Source: Chloroflexia bacterium (GTDB taxonomy: Bacteria; Chloroflexota; Chloroflexia; Thermomicrobiales; CFX8). From it: a DNA stretch of 6,263 nucleotides. Below are positions 5,799 through 6,263 of this stretch, one piece after another. The stretch is from the NCBI GenBank assembly GCA_013696045.1, contig JACCZH010000219.1, positions 1-6,263 on the forward strand, written 5' to 3'. Position 1 is the stretch's first letter, and each line of letters starts with the position of its first letter. A model generated the notes under the pieces. That model made no database searches. It worked only from the letters and a program-made list of their open reading frames with translations, and had not been told where the DNA came from. A program made the translations under genes and the position numbers.

Positions 5799-5906
5799 TG
5801 GGAGCGTCCCAAATCGCTCTCGTTAGCAGAACCTGGTGGGCCAGGCTGCGCAGTCTTGAGAAAGACCCCTGGGGCGCGGGACCGTCACGAATGTCTGACC
5901 GGTTCC
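5799..5906 (+). promoter_or_regulatory. Structured leader: a run of hairpins before the binding-protein gene
   Basis: Four hairpins lie almost end to end. GGGAGCG (5800-5806) pairs with CGCTCTC (5815-5821). GCAG plus CCTGG (5826-5836) pairs with CCAGG plus CTGC (5841-5849). GTCTT (5853-5857) pairs with AAGAC (5862-5866) around a GAGA tetraloop of the GNRA class. GGGACCGTCA (5878-5887) pairs with TGA and CGGTTCC (5896-5906) with one bulged C. The run ends 20 bases before the GAGGAG ribosome binding site of the binding-protein gene. Such structures can stabilise the binding-protein message relative to the permeases, or sense a ligand. No known riboswitch consensus fits. Pairing is by eye and no covariation is available. 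Confidence 0.4.
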
Positions 5907-5937
5907 TAACCAACGCCATTCAAGAAGAGGAGAAACA

Positions 5938-6263
5938 ATGTCCGATCGAAAGTATGACGAGTTGTATCAAGAGGCATTGACTGGACGCCTGAACAGGCGC
6001 GACGTCTTGCGTAAGGGTGCGGCGCTGGGCTTGTCGATTCCGGTCATCGCATCCTTGCTGGCTGCTTGCGGAGACGACGATGATGAGACTCCGGGAGTAA
6101 CCGATACGGCTCCCACATCACCGGCGGGCGGAACGACCCCGGATGCTATGGAAACGCCGGAGGACGAAGAAACTCCCGATATGGCCGGGACGCCGGAGAG
6201 CGAAGAGACGCCCGACATGGCCGGAACGCCTGAGGGCCAAGAGACGCCCGATATGGCTGGCAC
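5938..6263 (+). CDS. ABC transporter substrate-binding lipoprotein, N-terminal part (cut by window end)
   Basis: The ATG at 5938 has a strong ribosome binding site (GAGGAG at 5927-5932, 5 bases away). The first 108 codons are visible and the frame is open to the window edge. The N-terminus has a Tat-like signal: NRRDVLRKG (19-27), then a hydrophobic stretch and the lipobox LAAC with Cys44. After the Cys come GDDDDE and an acidic Glu/Thr/Pro-rich linker with tandem repeats. No binding domain is reached yet. Tat-type lipoprotein signals of this form are common on sugar-binding proteins in Chloroflexota and actinobacteria. Together with the two permeases just upstream, this makes a substrate-binding protein the best reading. 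It would capture solute outside the membrane and pass it to the permeases. Another lipoprotein type cannot be excluded from the visible part. Confidence 0.75.
   Translation, partial: MSDRKYDELYQEALTGRLNRRDVLRKGAALGLSIPVIASLLAACGDDDDETPGVTDTAPTSPAGGTTPDAMETPEDEETPDMAGTPESEETPDMAGTPEGQETPDMAG
6151..6263 (+). repeat. In-frame 36-base tandem repeat coding ETPDMAGTPExx
   Basis: Units begin at 6169, 6205 and 6241, the last cut by the window end. Each codes ETPDMAGTPE plus two variable residues (SE, then GQ). A half unit (ETPEDE) precedes them at 6151-6168. Copies differ mostly at third codon positions. The array lies in the linker between the lipid-anchored Cys and the expected binding domain and probably sets spacer length. 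It may continue beyond the window. Confidence 0.8.

Noticed and set aside
5761..5850. TPP riboswitch-like words (GCTGAGA at 5778-5784 and GAACCTG at 5829-5835)
   Set aside because: The thiamine-pyrophosphate aptamer also needs the CTGAT and GGnTnATnCC parts and a P2 helix of the GGGN/NCCC type. These are absent, so the resemblance is probably chance. An Infernal search would settle it.
5967..6263. Minus-strand repetitive frame rich in SGVSS and SGVPA repeats
   Set aside because: It is the reverse reading of the 36-base tandem repeat in the binding-protein gene, which has the start, ribosome binding site and signal peptide.
6151..6263. CRISPR-like array
   Set aside because: The repeat units are contiguous, in frame and without spacers, so this is a coding tandem repeat.

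Overview
The window looks like chromosomal DNA from a GC-rich bacterium, most probably a member of Chloroflexota (Thermomicrobia-like). The support is indirect. Both exported lipoproteins carry long Thr/Pro-rich or Glu/Thr/Pro-rich linkers just after the lipobox, a style common in that phylum. There is also a DUF433 protein, a luciferase-like (LLM) flavin/F420 oxidoreductase and a MalFG-type sugar ABC transporter. No rRNA, tRNA, insertion sequence, integrase or CRISPR array is visible.

Layout. Bases 1-28 are probably the 5' end of a leftward gene that leaves the window. Bases 108-695 (+) hold a small toxin-antitoxin-like patch. It has a DUF433 antitoxin-family gene, then a 52-codon VapB-like gene with a perfect Shine-Dalgarno sequence. 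That second gene stops at a TAG, but the frame continues with 14 protein-like codons to a TGA that overlaps a GTG. The GTG frame reads like the first part of a PIN-domain (VapC) toxin, broken by stops. The patch therefore looks like a decayed VapBC module beside a lone DUF433 gene.

Bases 704-3587 (-) hold three genes on the same strand, in transcription order: an LLM-class oxidoreductase, nadC (quinolinate phosphoribosyltransferase, NAD biosynthesis) and a lipoprotein with a low-complexity linker and a probable jelly-roll domain. Gaps of roughly 80-95 bases make co-transcription possible but unproven.

Bases 3588-3836 form a divergent control region with promoter-like elements, a small inverted repeat and three copies of GCTATA. 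Bases 3837-6263 (+) hold a carbohydrate-type ABC importer: two permeases joined by a TAATG stop/start overlap, a 248-base intergenic region rich in hairpins, and the start of a Tat/lipoprotein substrate-binding protein cut by the window end. The ATPase is not in the window. The permeases would form the membrane channel, the lipoprotein would deliver substrate, and an ATPase encoded elsewhere would power uptake.

The points most worth following are the decayed toxin-antitoxin remnant at 421-695, the chain of hairpins at 5707-5906 upstream of the binding protein, and the in-frame 36-base tandem repeat in the binding-protein linker.
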